Shown: positions 44,846-57,083 of the stretch, in pieces
Layout of the letters: the number at the start of each line of letters is the position of its first letter
Numbering within the stretch: the stretch's first letter is position 1
DNA from: Serendipita indica DSM 11827
Lineage: Eukaryota > Basidiomycota > Agaricomycetes > Sebacinales > Serendipitaceae
Assembly: GCA_910890315.1 (NCBI GenBank)
Contig: CAJVGD010000036.1
Location: 29,049 to 93,048 of the forward strand
DNA: 64,000 nt
Direction of reading: 5' to 3'
Program-made: the position numbers and the translations under genes
The notes under the pieces: generated by a model
The model's input: only the letters and a program-made list of their open reading frames with translations
Told to the model about the DNA's origin: nothing
The model's database searches: none

Positions 44846-46012
44846 TCACACCTTGATCCCCCGTCGCATCTGAGTATTCAAGAATGCATGAAGGAATGGC
44901 TCTGCTCCATAGGTATCGGAAAGCAACGATTCTCGCGCCATCAAACGCACCCCAAGAGTACGAAGTTGATCCACCATCTCGAGGAGGTATCCGCTAGCAT
45001 TACCCCAGTAGGATACCTCGAATCCTGGGTGATCGGGATGCACTAGAAGATCGTCCAATATGATTGTAGTTGGGCGCCGTACCGGTTCTAGATGAATTAT
45101 ACAGCCCACTAGTGACTTGCAATGCTCCCTCAAGTCGTCGATGGTATACCGGAGAATGGTTCTGAACTCTTCATCGACCCAGCTCCATAGATCATTGAAG
45201 TTGAGGATGACCAGTACTTTAACGCGAGAGACACGCAGAGTTTCCTGGAGCAAGAGCATCGAGGAGGTGAAGGGGTACTCCAAGTGCTTCAGACGCGGCA
45301 ATAGGTTTTCGCTTGGGGTAATCTCTGTCCAGAGGTCATTTCCTGCCTGAACCGATGCCAGCGTCACATTTTCGGCGAAAGCGGAAAGCATATCGTCGAC
45401 AATGTGAAAGCCTGAACTGATGCGACATTCGATGTAGAGGCTGATGAGGGACGGGGCGATGACTCTGGATTTGAATAGGTCGAAGATAGTAGGCGAATTG
45501 GGCACGGATTTGTAGTTTGCATACACGTATATATCCAGCCTTTCGATACTTGGGAGTGTCCATATAGTGTCCTGTGGAAAGACGTCGAGAACACCGTATA
45601 GCCCAAGAACTTTGAGCTGGGTAAGTTTGGAAGCCGCATTGATAGCACGAGAACAAGAGACGGAGTGACCTATGACTAAGTGAGTGACGGATTGCCAATT
45701 TGACGTGCTTCTTTCCAGCCCTCCGATGAACCAGTCAGTAAGCTCGGAATTTTCCCAGTCGAGATAGTATGGCCGAGATAGTGTGACCTGGTGCGTATGA
45801 TGAGAATATACCTTGAATTGTTCCATTATGATATGAAGATGCGTGATAAGGGGAGAAAAAATGCGTAACACCGCAAATCTATGACCTGTTATAAGCCCTA
45901 ACCAGAGTTTACACACCAGGCCGATAGTTGAAGACTGGTAGTGCATCTGGCTCCAAATTCGGCTGAAATCGTCAAGCAGATTGAACAAGACTAATCTCTC
46001 TCCTTCCATAAC
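44846..46012 (-). CDS. F-box-like protein, single exon
   Basis: The frame is open up to 46243, but I start at the Met at 46012 (MEGERLVLFNLLDDFSRIW) because the upstream part lies antisense to the well-supported BET3 first exon. The segment LFNLLDDFSRIWSQMHYQSST followed by GLVCKLWLGLITGHRFAV has the F-box pattern (L-P-x-E replaced by L-L-D-D, then CxLW). The following ~330 residues contain irregular leucine-rich strands such as LTQLKVLGLYGV, LPSIERLDIYVYA, LPRLKHLEYP and VLVILNFND, typical of F-box/LRR-like proteins expanded in Agaricomycetes. By family, it would be a substrate receptor of an SCF ligase; its target is unknown. Confidence 0.7.
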   Translation of the reverse strand, partial: VMEGERLVLFNLLDDFSRIWSQMHYQSSTIGLVCKLWLGLITGHRFAVLRIFSPLITHLHIIMEQFKVYSHHTHQVTLSRPYYLDWENSELTDWFIGGLERSTSNWQSVTHLVIGHSVSCSRAINAASKLTQLKVLGLYGVLDVFPQDTIWTLPSIERLDIYVYANYKSVPNSPTIFDLFKSRVIAPSLISLYIECRISSGFHIVDDMLSAFAENVTLASVQAGNDLWTEITPSENLLPRLKHLEYPFTSSMLLLQETLRVSRVKVLVILNFNDLWSWVDEEFRTILRYTIDDLREHCKSLVGCIIHLEPVRRPTTIILDDLLVHPDHPGFEVSYWGNASGYLLEMVDQLRTLGVRLMARESLLSDTYGAEPFLHAFLNTQMRRGIKV

Positions 46013-46165
46013 GGGAGATTTGGAGGCCAGTGACCGGCGCAGAGTGTGAGAATATGCTCTAAAACCTCGTTCGGAAGGCCAAGTGAGCCGTTTGCAAAGC
46101 CCATGTCGTATCGCAAAGTTATGGCTGAGGTCAAATTTGGAGAGATCCTCTACCGGCCACCAAGT

Positions 46166-47012
<847 letters not shown>

Positions 47013-47083
47013 ACGAATGGACAGGTAGCTAGAAGCTGGGATAGATACCAAATGTCTATTACATCCACATAAGTACGAAAGCT

Positions 47084-47756
47084 CAACCTCGTCGCTCCAG
47101 TTTGTTGAGACGTCGAGCCGTCTTTGCATTCGAGTTTGTCCGTTGACCTCTGACTGGCAGGCCCATGGCATGTCTTCGTCCGATATAGGTGTTGACCTGC
47201 GACAAAATCAACTACTGTCCAATATTAGACGGCAAAGAATACGTACCAGTCGATGATGCATGATATTTTCCCTTACGGCTCTTCGTAGGTCCGTCTCAAC
47301 CTTGATGTTTCTCAGGCGGTCTCCAAGCCCGACACTTTGTTGCTCATTCTGTGCACGAGCAGCCAAAGAGGTTTCGGATTTCGGGGGTATGGCTTTAATT
47401 GCGTTGGTATTCGTTGCTTTACCGGTCGGAGGTGCTACCAGATTTGTATGAAAATTGGGTCGAAAGTGTGGGCTGGCCAGCGGGAGTTTTGGTAGCAATG
47501 GAGCATTGGCTGGAGCAGACAAAAAGGCCGTCAATGCCGTCGTTTGTTGCGGAGTCAAGCTCGTCAATGGTGCGTTTTCGTGTATTTGAAGGCGAGCGCA
47601 GATTCGACGGGCGAGTGTTCGACCAATTCCGTAGATGCCTGTAAGTGCAATCTACAGGGTATTACGAGTCAGAAACGTGAAAATGCGGCATAGAACGGTT
47701 GGACGCACCTTTGCCGGATAAGCGTCCGACAACGCGACTCCCATTATGTAGACCAT
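47084..47756 (-). CDS. SWS2: Mitochondrial ribosomal protein uS13m (S13)
   Basis: Small-subunit head protein. The start at 47756 ([16 protein letters not shown]) splices to [21 protein letters not shown], the S13 helix-two-turns-helix signature. The bacterial spacing is then interrupted by a fungal insert ([19 protein letters not shown], a Pro/Lys/Thr-rich stretch, [18 protein letters not shown]) before ENIMHHRL. After an intron (GTACGT...GTCGCAG) comes [19 protein letters not shown] and [17 protein letters not shown], matching the [16 protein letters not shown] signature of the family. A second Met four codons in could be used instead. The gene faces the XAP5 gene across 116 bp. Confidence 0.92.
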
Positions 47757-47872
47757 ATTGGATAAAGGCCGTTATATATTGTAGAGTCAAGGACTGGTAG
47801 ATTTGGTTGTGCTTGGGAGATGACAGTGGTCGAGGTCGTCTCCAAAACTTGAACCACGACTTCGACAAACAA
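47757..47872. promoter_or_regulatory. Short divergent promoter, uS13m and XAP5
   Basis: Only 116 bp separate two start codons in opposite directions, so both transcripts must start from here or inside the neighbouring genes. No TATA box was singled out. Confidence 0.5.
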
Positions 47873-49163
47873 ATGTCTGGCAGAAACGTAGACCAGGGCG
47901 AGATGCGCCGTCAAGCACTCGAGAAGCAGCGCAGAGAGATGCTCGTTCGTATTTTGACTATCTGCATCCAGCACACCATTGACAATCGCTAAAACAGGAA
48001 GAGTTTGAGCGTCAGAAGCGAGCTCTTGTCAATGTACGGTGTCTCTTCATCATTATATATGGCAAGGTGCTAATTATCTGATCTATTGCTCAGGAAACCG
48101 AAAAGGCGCGACCTACGGCGTCTCGGTTTGTGGGACAAAACGACACAATGGCAGACTCACTCGTCAAATCTACCGTCGGTCTCGTTCAGCTAGACGAGTT
48201 CACACAGAAGAGAAAGGACTTGGAAGAGGCAAAGGCGCGCGAAGCGCTCGCACAAATGAGCTGAAGTGAGTCCTCTCCATTCAGACACGCGTCGTCTGTT
48301 TGTCCTTGAGAAAGAGCTAATGCGCGTAGTTGATCCTACAGAGAGGAAAAACGCGTCAAGAAGCGTAAGAAAGTCGTCAAATCTAAGCTCTCGTTTGCCG
48401 GAGATGATGAAGAGAATGAAGACGATGAGGGCGAACAAGATGCTGAAGGTATGCCATCACCTGCATGTCATATTCGTTGCTCATATCTTTGTTCGTTGGA
48501 TGTAGAGCCTCCTTCCAAGAAAGCCAAAAAGGTTGCAAAGAATCCGACCGTCGACACATCCTTCCTCCCTGATCGCGAAAGAGAGCAAAAGGAGCGAGAA
48601 ATGCGAGAGGCACTTCGACAAGAATGGCTTAGGAAACAGGAGGAAATCAAGGCCGAGGAGGTTGAAGTGGTCTACAGCTATTGGGATGGCAGTGGTCATC
48701 GCAAAAGCGTCAAGGTATATCATTTCTCTCTATTATTTCCCATACTCATTCTGTACAGGTTAAGAAGGGTGACAAGATCTCGACGTTTCTGGAAAAGGCT
48801 CGCCAACAGTTCCCGGAACTCCGCGGCATCAACGTCGATAATCTCATGTATATCAAAGAGGATCTGATCATTCCGCACCACTACACCTTTTACGACTTTA
48901 TCGTCAACAAGGCGCGCGGAAAGAGTGGCCCTTTGTTCAACTTTGATGTACACGACGATGTTCGACTTCTCGCCGATGCCACGTTGGAGAAAGATGAGGT
49001 ATACACTCCTCTAAATGCTCTGCTGGTGCTGATTTTTGGCTAGTCTCATGCTGGAAAGGTAGTCGAAAGAAGTTGGTATCAGCGTTCCAAACACATTTTT
49101 CCTGCCTCTAGATGGGAAGTATTCGATCCAGAAAAGAACTATGGAAAGTATACCATTGCGTAA
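47873..49163 (+). CDS. XAP5/FAM50 family nuclear protein
   Basis: Exon 1 ([20 protein letters not shown]) splices to [45 protein letters not shown], an acidic and basic segment ([30 protein letters not shown]), then the XAP5 domain: [84 protein letters not shown], and the end [20 protein letters not shown] and [13 protein letters not shown]. Human FAM50A associates with spliceosomes and its plant homologue is a chromatin or RNA-processing factor. Six or more introns of 50-60 nt. The domain is full length. Confidence 0.93.
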
Positions 49164-49431
49164 TCACCCTCAAATACACATGGATTATTCTGCCGTTGAT
49201 TGCTGTGAGTCGTTCAAGATCGTACGGGCTACCCAAGTCTAGGACTGGTACCGCTCCCCATTCGACGCGCGATGGAACAAGGGCGGAACCTAAGGCGCTG
49301 AATGTGCTGACGCGTAGGCTCATGTCGAACTGGGGGAGATTGAAGGGAGGCAATCCCTCGCGTCTCGAAAGGTGGGTCATGCTACATTGTACACGGCCAT
49401 CTAATCATCCAGTAGTTGAGGTAAAACATCA
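49164..49431. other. Intergenic downstream of XAP5
   Basis: Contains only short frames on both strands without resemblance to known proteins. Confidence 0.4.
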
Positions 49432-49592
49432 AAAAACATTTGAGCTGCCAGTACGAGTATCAAGTGCTTGATCGGGCATCCTTGCCTTGAGTATGCTGAT
49501 AAATAGCTCACAAAACATTTGGGCTGCCAGTACGAGTATCAAGTGCTTGATCGAGCATCCTTGCCTTGATTATGCTGATAAATAGCTCACAA
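49432..49592 (+). repeat. Two-copy 80-bp tandem repeat
   Basis: The unit from AAAACATTTG(A/G)GCTG to GATAAATAGCTCAC occurs twice with a period of 80 bp and about four differences. It does not match other parts of the window and has no coding frame of note. It lies upstream of the NmrA-like gene. Confidence 0.85.
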
Positions 49593-49951
49593 TTCATCAA
49601 CTCCCTAGGACCTCAAGTGTGTTCAAGCTGGTCGAAGACAAACCTCCGTGTCGGAGAATCCACCATACCGTCGTGTTCCATATACAGTTCTTCCACGAAC
49701 AATCTTGGTAAGCATCTCGGACAGGCTCGCCATAGCCGAGGTCCTCCGTCAAGGTGCCATGCCGATCTTTTGCGCGCACTACCAGTTCTGATTCCAAAGG
49801 TAGATGCAATACCTCCGAAACGGCGATTCAGACCGCCTGCCTTACCTTCAGTGCGGCACTCGCGAGCAAAAGCGGCTCTACGACATTCCTTCAGGTATAA
49901 AATGGTACGAAGAGACGACAAGTTCTGTCCATCTCCACTCGAATCACAGAA
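49593..49951. other. Upstream region of the NmrA-like gene
   Basis: About 360 bp; short frames on both strands, none convincing. Expected promoter and 5' UTR. Confidence 0.4.
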
Positions 49952-51014
49952 ATGGCTTACAAGAACATTGTCGTCGTCGGGGTACGTCTCTTTCGTTTGT
50001 CTTGTAGTTCAACTAAGCCACGACAGGCAAAGGGAAAGCTGGGCGCTCCCTTGATCCAGGCTCTCCTGTCCTCGAAGCTTGCCGACTTTACTGTCACTGC
50101 GCTTGTTCGCAAATCCTCCGAGTACGCTGCACCTGAAAACATCGATACCAATCGCTTCAAGCTTGCAAGAGCCAGCTTTGATGTACACGAAGAGCTTGTG
50201 GCTGCTCTCAAGGGCCAAGATGCCGTCGTCCTAGTCTTCACGGCCAACCAAGAGCTTTATCCTACTACAAAGGCAATCCTCGAGGCTGCTATTGAAGCTG
50301 GCGTGAAGCGTATCATTCCAAGCGAGTTTGGATGGTAAGCGGAACTCGAGCATACCCCGTTCGTGGTTTTGATTATCGTCACAGTGACGAGCTCCCTATG
50401 ACTGATGGGCTGTGGATGCCGAAACGCATGGTGAACCAGATGATCGACGATGCCGCTAAGAAGAACCAGATTACCTATACGGCAATCAGGAATGGCCCTT
50501 GGTTTGAACTTGGTGTGTTCATGTTCGAGCTCTCGTATTCAAAGTGTGGCTAATAATCACCACTCCAGCTTTCGAACTCATTCTTGGCTTCAATCTCAAG
50601 GCCAAGACTGTACTGTTCTACGACAATGGAGATAGGAAATTCCACACGACAACTGTCGCTTCGGTCTGCCAGGCCATCATCTCCCTTCTTGCTCATCCCG
50701 ACAAGTTCGTGAACCAAATTGTCCATATTCACGACTTTTTCGTCACCCAACGAGAGCTCCTTGATTTGGTGGAACAGGAGACTGGGTCCAAGTTTGAAAC
50801 CAGTACTGTTGACGCAGAAGCATTGGCCGCTCGCGCGGTGGAGGGACTCCAGCGTGGTGAATTTACTCAAGACAATGTTCTTGGTGCCATTAGAACCAGC
50901 ATATTCAGGGAGGAAGGAAATGCGAGATGGGATGTGAACGACGATAGTGCTGAGTTGGGACTAGGAGGGGTCAGTTTGGTGGAGGAGATCAGAAAGCTAA
51001 TCTCTAAAGCCTAA
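49952..51014 (+). CDS. NmrA-like / isoflavone-reductase-like NAD(P)-binding protein
   Basis: An atypical SDR of the NmrA/PCBER group. The first exon MAYKNIVVVG splices (49982-50029) to AKGKLGAP, creating the NADP-binding GxxGxxG-type loop (GAKGKLG). Then TALVRKSSEYA, ALKGQDAVVLVF, AAIEAGVKRIIPSEFG, and after an intron MPKRMVNQMIDDAAKKNQIT and YTAIRNGPWFELG, where the Lys of the K-x3 segment is the usual proton relay. The last exon carries FYDNGDRKFHTTTVASVCQA, the family's conserved block for the cofactor and substrate lid, and ends KLISKA. Members either reduce phenylpropanoid-like compounds or act as NADP sensors; the gene itself does not say which. Introns are short and canonical. Confidence 0.86.
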
Positions 51015-51544
51015 GAGAAATCTTTGACTATTCGAATATATAGAACCCCCGTTTTTACCTCTCCCTTAAATGACCCAGGTTCAAAAACTGGTTCCTTATG
51101 CGTGATTTGAGTGCGATATTCTGGTAAATGTCTTCTGGGTGCCACCAGCTAATCGGCAGCGACTGCAGTATCCGCGTCTTCTGACTATTGTGCTGAGTGA
51201 CTTTGCCTTCAGATCTCTTGTGTTAGTGTCTGTGCTTGTAATGCCGTCTGGGTGGAACCGAGACAGCTGCTATTGTTGTCGTACCAAATCCATTAGCTGC
51301 AAGCTTGGCCATAAACCACGACCTTTCTCAACATCCGAACATGGAAACTCGCTGAAATGCAGCGAAAGCTGCTAGAGGTCTGTAATATTCCATTTTCTAC
51401 ACTCACGCGTCAAATCTTTCTCAAAGTAATCTTGCTGACGGGCCCCTTTACTTTTTCGCCGCTGCCGGTTGCTTTGCGTCACAAAACTTGGCTCATATTA
51501 TTATGATATCTTCGAAACGCGTCTTCGTGGTGGGAATATAGCAA
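51015..51544. other. Intergenic upstream of LUC7
   Basis: About 530 bp without a recognisable gene. A missing first exon of LUC7 may lie here but I could not place it. Confidence 0.4.
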
Positions 51545-52831
51545 ATGATGGGGCCAGAGGCGATGGGCATTACTAACACCCACCTTGAATGGTACGACGA
51601 CAAAGTGTGCAGGAACTTTCTCTGCGGGACGTGTCCCCATACGCTCTTTACGAATACGGTGCGTTAGCTCTATGCGCCTCTTCTGTCGGCTAACCCACAA
51701 CTCCTGGTTTGTTCAACATCCAGAAAATGGATCTAGGCGCCTGCCCAAAGTCGCACACGGACAGACTCAAGACCGAATTTCTTGCTGCAAAGGAGAAGAA
51801 CCCCAACGACCCGCGCTTTGAGCAGTTCCAACGCGAATACGAAAGCAACATCTTTGCGTTTGTGGATGAATGCGACAGAAGGATAAAGACGGCTCACAGG
51901 AGACTCGAGAAAACGCCAGAAGAGAATGCAAAGACGACCAACCTGGTATGAATGAGCCACGAACACAAGAGTAGGCAGCGCGGCTGACTTACATATCTAG
52001 ATGCGTGAAATTGGAGAAATCGAACTGGCTATTCAAGGTGGCACGGAAAGATTGAACAACTAGGAGAGCAGGGCAAGGTCGAGGAGAGTATGAAAGAACT
52101 AGCGGCCGTAGAAGCTCTCAAGGCAGAGAAGGCTGATAAAGAGGTGTGTTGGCTCTCTGTGACGTCTAGCGTATGCTCAACTACTCGCAGCGAGAACTCC
52201 AAAATCTTACAGAGACGTCCGGCGCGTCTGGTCATCAAAAGCTTCGTGTCTGCGATGTCTGTGGGGCATACTTGAGCGTCCTCGACAGCGATCGGCGCCT
52301 TGCAGATCATTTCGGTGGCAAGGTGAGTCTTACTTTACTGTTTCCATACGTTTGAACTAAACCGTCATCAAGATGCACTTGGCTACCACGAGCTACGACG
52401 AATGTTGCAACAATTCCGAGATGAAAAGGAAAAGCGCCGCAACGCGCCACCACCCCCTAGTTTCAGTCAATGTAAGCTCACCCTGACCTCATGAGCCTCG
52501 TCTCAACTTCTTACAGCGGGGTCTGGTCCATCCCACTCTGGTCCTCCGCCTCCATCGTTTGCTCCTGCGGGTGGAGTACCAACAGGACCTTCTGGCTCAC
52601 GTAGCGGTGATAGAGACAGGGATCATCGCCCACGGACGACTACCACCGGAGCGACAGAGACTATCATCGCAGCAGCGATCATAGAAGCGACCGTGACCGC
52701 GATAGAGACCGGCCCAGACACGAATCGAGTCGTTACGAGTAAGTGATTTTAATTCTTTATTTCATCTGTATTGACGTTGTCTCAGCGACAGAAGACGGGA
52801 CAGATCCCGCTCGCCGCGACGTAACAGATAA
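51545..52831 (+). CDS. LUC7: LUC7-like U1 snRNP splicing factor
   Basis: U1 snRNP component that stabilises 5' splice-site recognition. The sequence begins MMGPEAMGITNTHLEWYDDK and the first zinc finger VCRNFLCGTCPHTLF; an intron splits it before KMDLGACPKSH. Then FAFVDECDRRIKTAHRRLEK, a coiled coil (IGEIELAIQGGTERLNNLGE), KLRVCDVCGAYLSVLDSDRR and LADHFGGKMHLGYHELR (second zinc finger). A Pro/Ser-rich linker leads to an Arg/Asp/Ser tail. The tail continues in another frame (DDYHRSDRDYHRSSDHRSDR, ending SRSPRRNR at 52831); a frame change near 52610-52625 is needed, so one small intron or a sequence error is likely there. The usual N-terminal helix ahead of MMGPEAMG was not found, so the start may lie in a missed upstream exon. 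Confidence 0.9.
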
Positions 52832-53008
52832 TTCTTGTCCGATACTGGTGATGTACGTAAATTTTCATCTCAATCCTGAACATTCAGCATGTACGCTATA
52901 ATTTGTTTGAATTGGGGGCTTTTGCATTCAATCCTCGTCCCATCCACGTTCCTTGCGACAAGACTTGCACTATCAAAGTCTCGGTATGTCTTCTTTTTAG
53001 CTCTTATC

Positions 53009-53506
53009 ATGCTACCCGAAGAGTACTGTCCAATCCAGCGATGCACTCCCGAGCTGCTCTTATTGATTTTTGAGATGGTCGCCAATGATGAGGCTTCAAG
53101 ACTTGAACCATCTCCCAAACTTGCCTTGAAGATCCACGCTACCGCAGGTCTGGCTCTCATTTGCAAAGCTTGGAACAGATTCGTCTTTGCCAGCCCTACA
53201 TTATGGCCAGTTCTAATCTCGGTCCTAGTAACATACAGTACGATAAAGAAGGAGTACTTCTCGGATCTGGTCAACACTCGCTTTATACCCATCAATGACA
53301 TGGGTGAGACCATTGCAGGGTGCCCTGCTTTGAAGGAACTGGAGGTATATTTCATGACAGGGACCTCGATTCTTCAAGAGATAGAAGAGACAGGCCTCTG
53401 GAAGACGGCAGTCATGACTTTTCATCCGCGGGGTATGAGTTGCCGTCTGCGGTGGACCTACAATCCACAAAACGAGCGAGAGGTTCCCAGGGAGGTGTCT
53501 CGATAA
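53009..53506 (+). pseudogene. Truncated F-box-like gene
   Basis: MLPEEYCPIQRCTPELLLLIFEMVANDE followed by ALICKAWNRFVFASPTLWPVL is a clear F-box of the Agaricomycete type (P-x-E-L-L-x-x-I-F, then CKxW and SPxLW). The frame ends about 165 codons on, after a single LRR-like segment (CPALKELEVYF), well short of the 400-550 residues usual for this family. No continuation in another frame was recognised. It is probably a remnant or a short F-box protein. Confidence 0.6.
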
Positions 53507-53954
53507 AGGTTGATATAATTCTCAATTAGTGTCGGGCGATGGTAGATAATACGCCGATCCTTGTATCTTGAAATCAGAGCGAGATGCAAATGATATATAG
53601 CAAACAAGCGTACTTATTCTCGGATGATATGTTACCCCAGGACTGAGCCGTTTCGAGACTTCTATTCATTCTTATGATTATGGTATACGATGAGCTAGGC
53701 ATGCCGACACCAAGCATCTTGAGAATTCGCTACAACGAACATAATTGTACAAGCTTTGGAAATACTCACTTCAAATATATAAATATTGCTGTGAACTGGA
53801 CGCTGGGTGTCTCCACCTAGACGCATCTTGCCCTTTACCACGAATTCCTGTCGGCGGCTGTCTGCACTCGAATGTCAGATCTGTTCTTTGGACTAGATCC
53901 AGGTTTTTAATACCTGCTCTTGTTTGCTGATGATGTTGATTCGGTTTATTCGCA

Positions 53955-54187
53955 GTGGAAATACGAGAGGATAAGGTGACACTGCAGAGGAAAATGAATG
54001 CTGAATCGCAGAGACAGTACCGGATCCTTAGGAAAGAGCAAGAAGAGAACCTTCAAAATGAAAGTACGTTGAATATGTGGAGTGTTGATGCGACTTGCTA
54101 TATTGATCGATGGCCCACTTTCCAGATGCCTACCTCAGGCAGGCCGTTTCGGAGGTCAGTAGAGCGCTAGAGGCAAAAAGTAAGTAA
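53955..54187 (+). pseudogene. bZIP-like gene relic, copy 1
   Basis: After an acceptor (TTCGCAG) the frame reads KVTLQRKMNAESQRQYRILR, KEQEENLQNE, then across an intron (54064-54125) NAYLRQAVSEVSRALEAKSK and stop. The basic region fits the bZIP invariant N-x7-R (NAESQRQYR), followed by leucine-zipper-like heptads. No convincing upstream exon or activation domain is found. It is one of two tandem copies. Confidence 0.55.
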
Positions 54188-54949
54188 TTCGAGATGTTAA
54201 GAAGCCTCATGCATGCCCGTACTGTTCCCCCGGTGGGCTCCCCTTTGGATATCATTCTGAGGTGATTCGCGAGTCTGGGCAAGAATGCACTACGGAACCT
54301 TACTAGTTCACTTTCTCTCAACGACGATGTGGAGCATGATGATGTTTTGGCACTCATGGGCGCTTTGATAGGTCAAAGAGAGCACCAGCGATAGCGCGCC
54401 AACTTTCCGTTGTTTCGAAAGAGACACGGAGCGCGTATAGTACGCAAGGCATTCATAAATCCCCCCGGTAAGCGTAATATATATCAAGCTATAGGCAAGC
54501 TTTAACGAGGTCTAGCACAATCAAAAATTAATGTAGCTATCCTTGTAGCTTGCAATCAGAGCCAGAAATTTGTCATTTAATAAAATAGAAATAAAATAGA
54601 GAGCAATAATATGCTCTAATAATGACTTTACATCGGTTTGGAGCCATTGCAAGACCAATAGCCGCCTTATAGTTATGGCATGCGATGAGCCAGCTAGCGA
54701 TGTCGACGCCACCCATCTTGAGGAATCGTCATAATGGACATCGATGCACAAGCTTTGGAAATATTTGACCCGGCTCTAGTAAAGTTTGGCCGGGTGCAGT
54801 CAGGCGTCTAGCTTCACTCCTTGGCCTGCACCACGACTTTCCTCCCGACACCTGTCAGCACTGAGAATGTCCGATAGCAACTGTGAAAACGATTTCAGTT
54901 TGTGATGCTCATCTTCTTACGCTGATAGTCCTGATTTTGTTTCCTGTAG

Positions 54950-55247
54950 AGGACAAGGCGGCGCTGCAGAGGAAGAAGAATGCCGAATCGCAGAGACAGT
55001 ACCGGATCCGTAAGAAGGAGCAAGAGGGGAACCTCCAAAATGAAAGTGCGTTGAATATGTAGAGTGTTGATGCGACTTGCTATATTGATCGATTGCCCAC
55101 CTTCCAGATGCCCTCCTCAGGCAGGCCGTTTCGGAACTCGGTACAGCGCTGCAGTCAAATATCTACGAATGCCAGAGGCTAGAAACCATCCTGTTTTATA
55201 ATACGATACCACCTGCAACTCAAAACGGGGCTGGAGCGCCTGGTTGA
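54950..55247 (+). pseudogene. bZIP-like gene relic, copy 2
   Basis: After TCCTGTAG the frame reads DKAALQRKKNAESQRQYRIR, KKEQEGNLQNE, then after an intron NALLRQAVSELGTALQSNIY, continuing to a stop at 55245-55247. The basic region again has N-x7-R with better-preserved Lys/Arg than copy 1, and Leu at heptad spacing. The unit including flanking DNA is a direct duplicate of the copy at 53.5-54.2 kb. Confidence 0.55.
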
Positions 55248-55403
55248 GCGCATAACTTGTCGACCTAAAGCCACATTTAAACAAAGCCTGGACGGCCAAG
55301 AGATAGTATCGTTATGTTTGTATCTTTCAAATCAGAGCTGGATGAAATAACATACAATAAGCCATCAAGCCTAATGCTCAGACAAACGTAAACGTCCTCA
55401 ACC

Positions 55404-57083
55404 TCAATCGACATCAATCGACTCGGGCTTTTTCCTTTTCTTCTTCTTCTCCCCGTCTCGCGCGCTCCCAGCTTTGCTGGCACTCGCACTACTCCCAATC
55501 CGAACGCTCCCCAACGCATGCCCACCAGCGCCCCACGCATACCCCGCTCCCGCCGTCGTTCCGGGTACATCTGGCGTCGCTGCGCCTCCTCGTTCAGATC
55601 CAGTTGGAGCGGGCGTAGAGCTCCGCGGCGTCGGTCGTCCACTGAGCGTGTTCCCGCCTCGTAACGAGTCCAAGACTGAGAGCCCGATACCAGATGTCGA
55701 AGGTTCGCCTTCTGTCTTTTCCTTCTGCGTCTGCGCTGGTGGCTTATATGGGACGACTGGGTATCCGAAAAAGAGCTGGCCGAATTCGAGGTTGAGTGGT
55801 TGTGCATCGGTTGCAGTAGCTGAAGAGGCCATGTCGAGCATTGAAGACGTGATGAGTTTGGGTTTGCTATACGCGCAAAAGGTGAGTAGGATAAATCTCG
55901 AGTTGACAGCGAAACTCACTCAGTTCGCTCGATTTTGGACGAGGCGTCAACTTCTGTAATCTTTCGTCCTCCAGTTCTCACTCCTTTACCCTTCGTCTTG
56001 CGTCCATTGAGCGTTTCTCCTCGACCCTTGAATGCCTCAAACGCATCGTCATCTTGAAAGGAAAATGAGTACTTTACATCGTTCAGAGTAAGTGGGGATA
56101 ACTGACCAACAACGGCACCCAGGCTACTGCCTGGACGTGAACCAGAAGGTGTCGACTTGCCAGATGCAGTCTTGCCTCCGTCCAAACCGAGACGAGTTGC
56201 CATTGTCTCGATTGGTTTTGGCGGTGCTCTCACCGGCTCTTTCCAGCCCTTTGGAGTCGCAAAATCGACCTCTAGATCGGTATCAAAGACAGCTATACCA
56301 GGGACCGGTGCTGGAGTGGCAGATCGCGATGCTGGATAAGGGGAAATGGTCAATAGGGATTTGCTTAGGACAGGTATGAAACTCACATGCGGGCCCACTT
56401 TGACTTGTCGTTCGTGTCTCCATAACCAATAGCCCGAATATAATGCTATTATATGAGATTTCGATGATGTCGCCTTGTGTGAGACAGGTAAAGTTTCTGA
56501 GAGCTTGTTCTAGCACAGCTTTCGGATCCGAAACCTAGAATCGTGCTTAGATTGGAATCTGTATGATATAAACCATTGTACCTCCACAAAGGACGTTTCT
56601 TGAGCCTGTAGCTTGACAAACTTTCCTTTCGGTAACGACGCGCCAGTGATCCGAATCGGATCAGCCTCATTGAGCTTCAAAGTCTTCATCATCTGAGAAA
56701 CGGCCGTGAGCACCTCGATTTCGCTCCTAGCTCGACCTACCCAATGAGGAAGGAAGACGCATCCTTCGTCGGCGATAAATTCCAAAACACCCGCGTGAGT
56801 GCTTGCTGCAGCGTTCTTAGGATTGCGTAAGTTGGAACATCCATGGAGACGGAAAGTTGAGTTGAGACAAGCGTGCTAGAGCAGATGGTGGCATCAAGAC
56901 TATGACCATGGTCAACGCGTCCGTATTATGCGCAATTCAAAGAGACATACTCTTTCCTCCATAGCTGACATTCTCTCTCGCGAGGAACATTGCGACCGAG
57001 TAGGCCTTGTAGTGCTCGTCGAATGCATGCGGAGGAGGCGCTAAGCCATTACCAGCGAGACCACCACCCATGAATGAGCCCAT
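55404..57083 (-). CDS. UFD1: Ubiquitin fusion degradation protein UFD1
   Basis: Partner of Npl4 and Cdc48/p97 in extracting ubiquitinated proteins. From 57083 (MGSFMGGGLAGNGLAPPPHA) the protein shows AFDEHYKAYSVAMFLARENV, GGKS spliced to the IMPASALATLTAMG block, FQLRNPKNAAASTHAGVLEF, IADEGCVFLPHWVGRA, VQLQAQETSFVEVQ-like strand, VSDPKAVLEQALRNFTCLTQ, GDIIEISYNSIIFGLLVMET and the TDLEVDFATPKGW block, all UFD1 double-psi-beta-barrel landmarks. The C-terminal region has PLNLEFGQLFFGYPVVPYKP, the Cdc48/SHP-like binding segment, and a Lys-rich end. The frame is open another 200 codons upstream to 57683 (see that entry), so the true start could be farther out. Confidence 0.93.
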
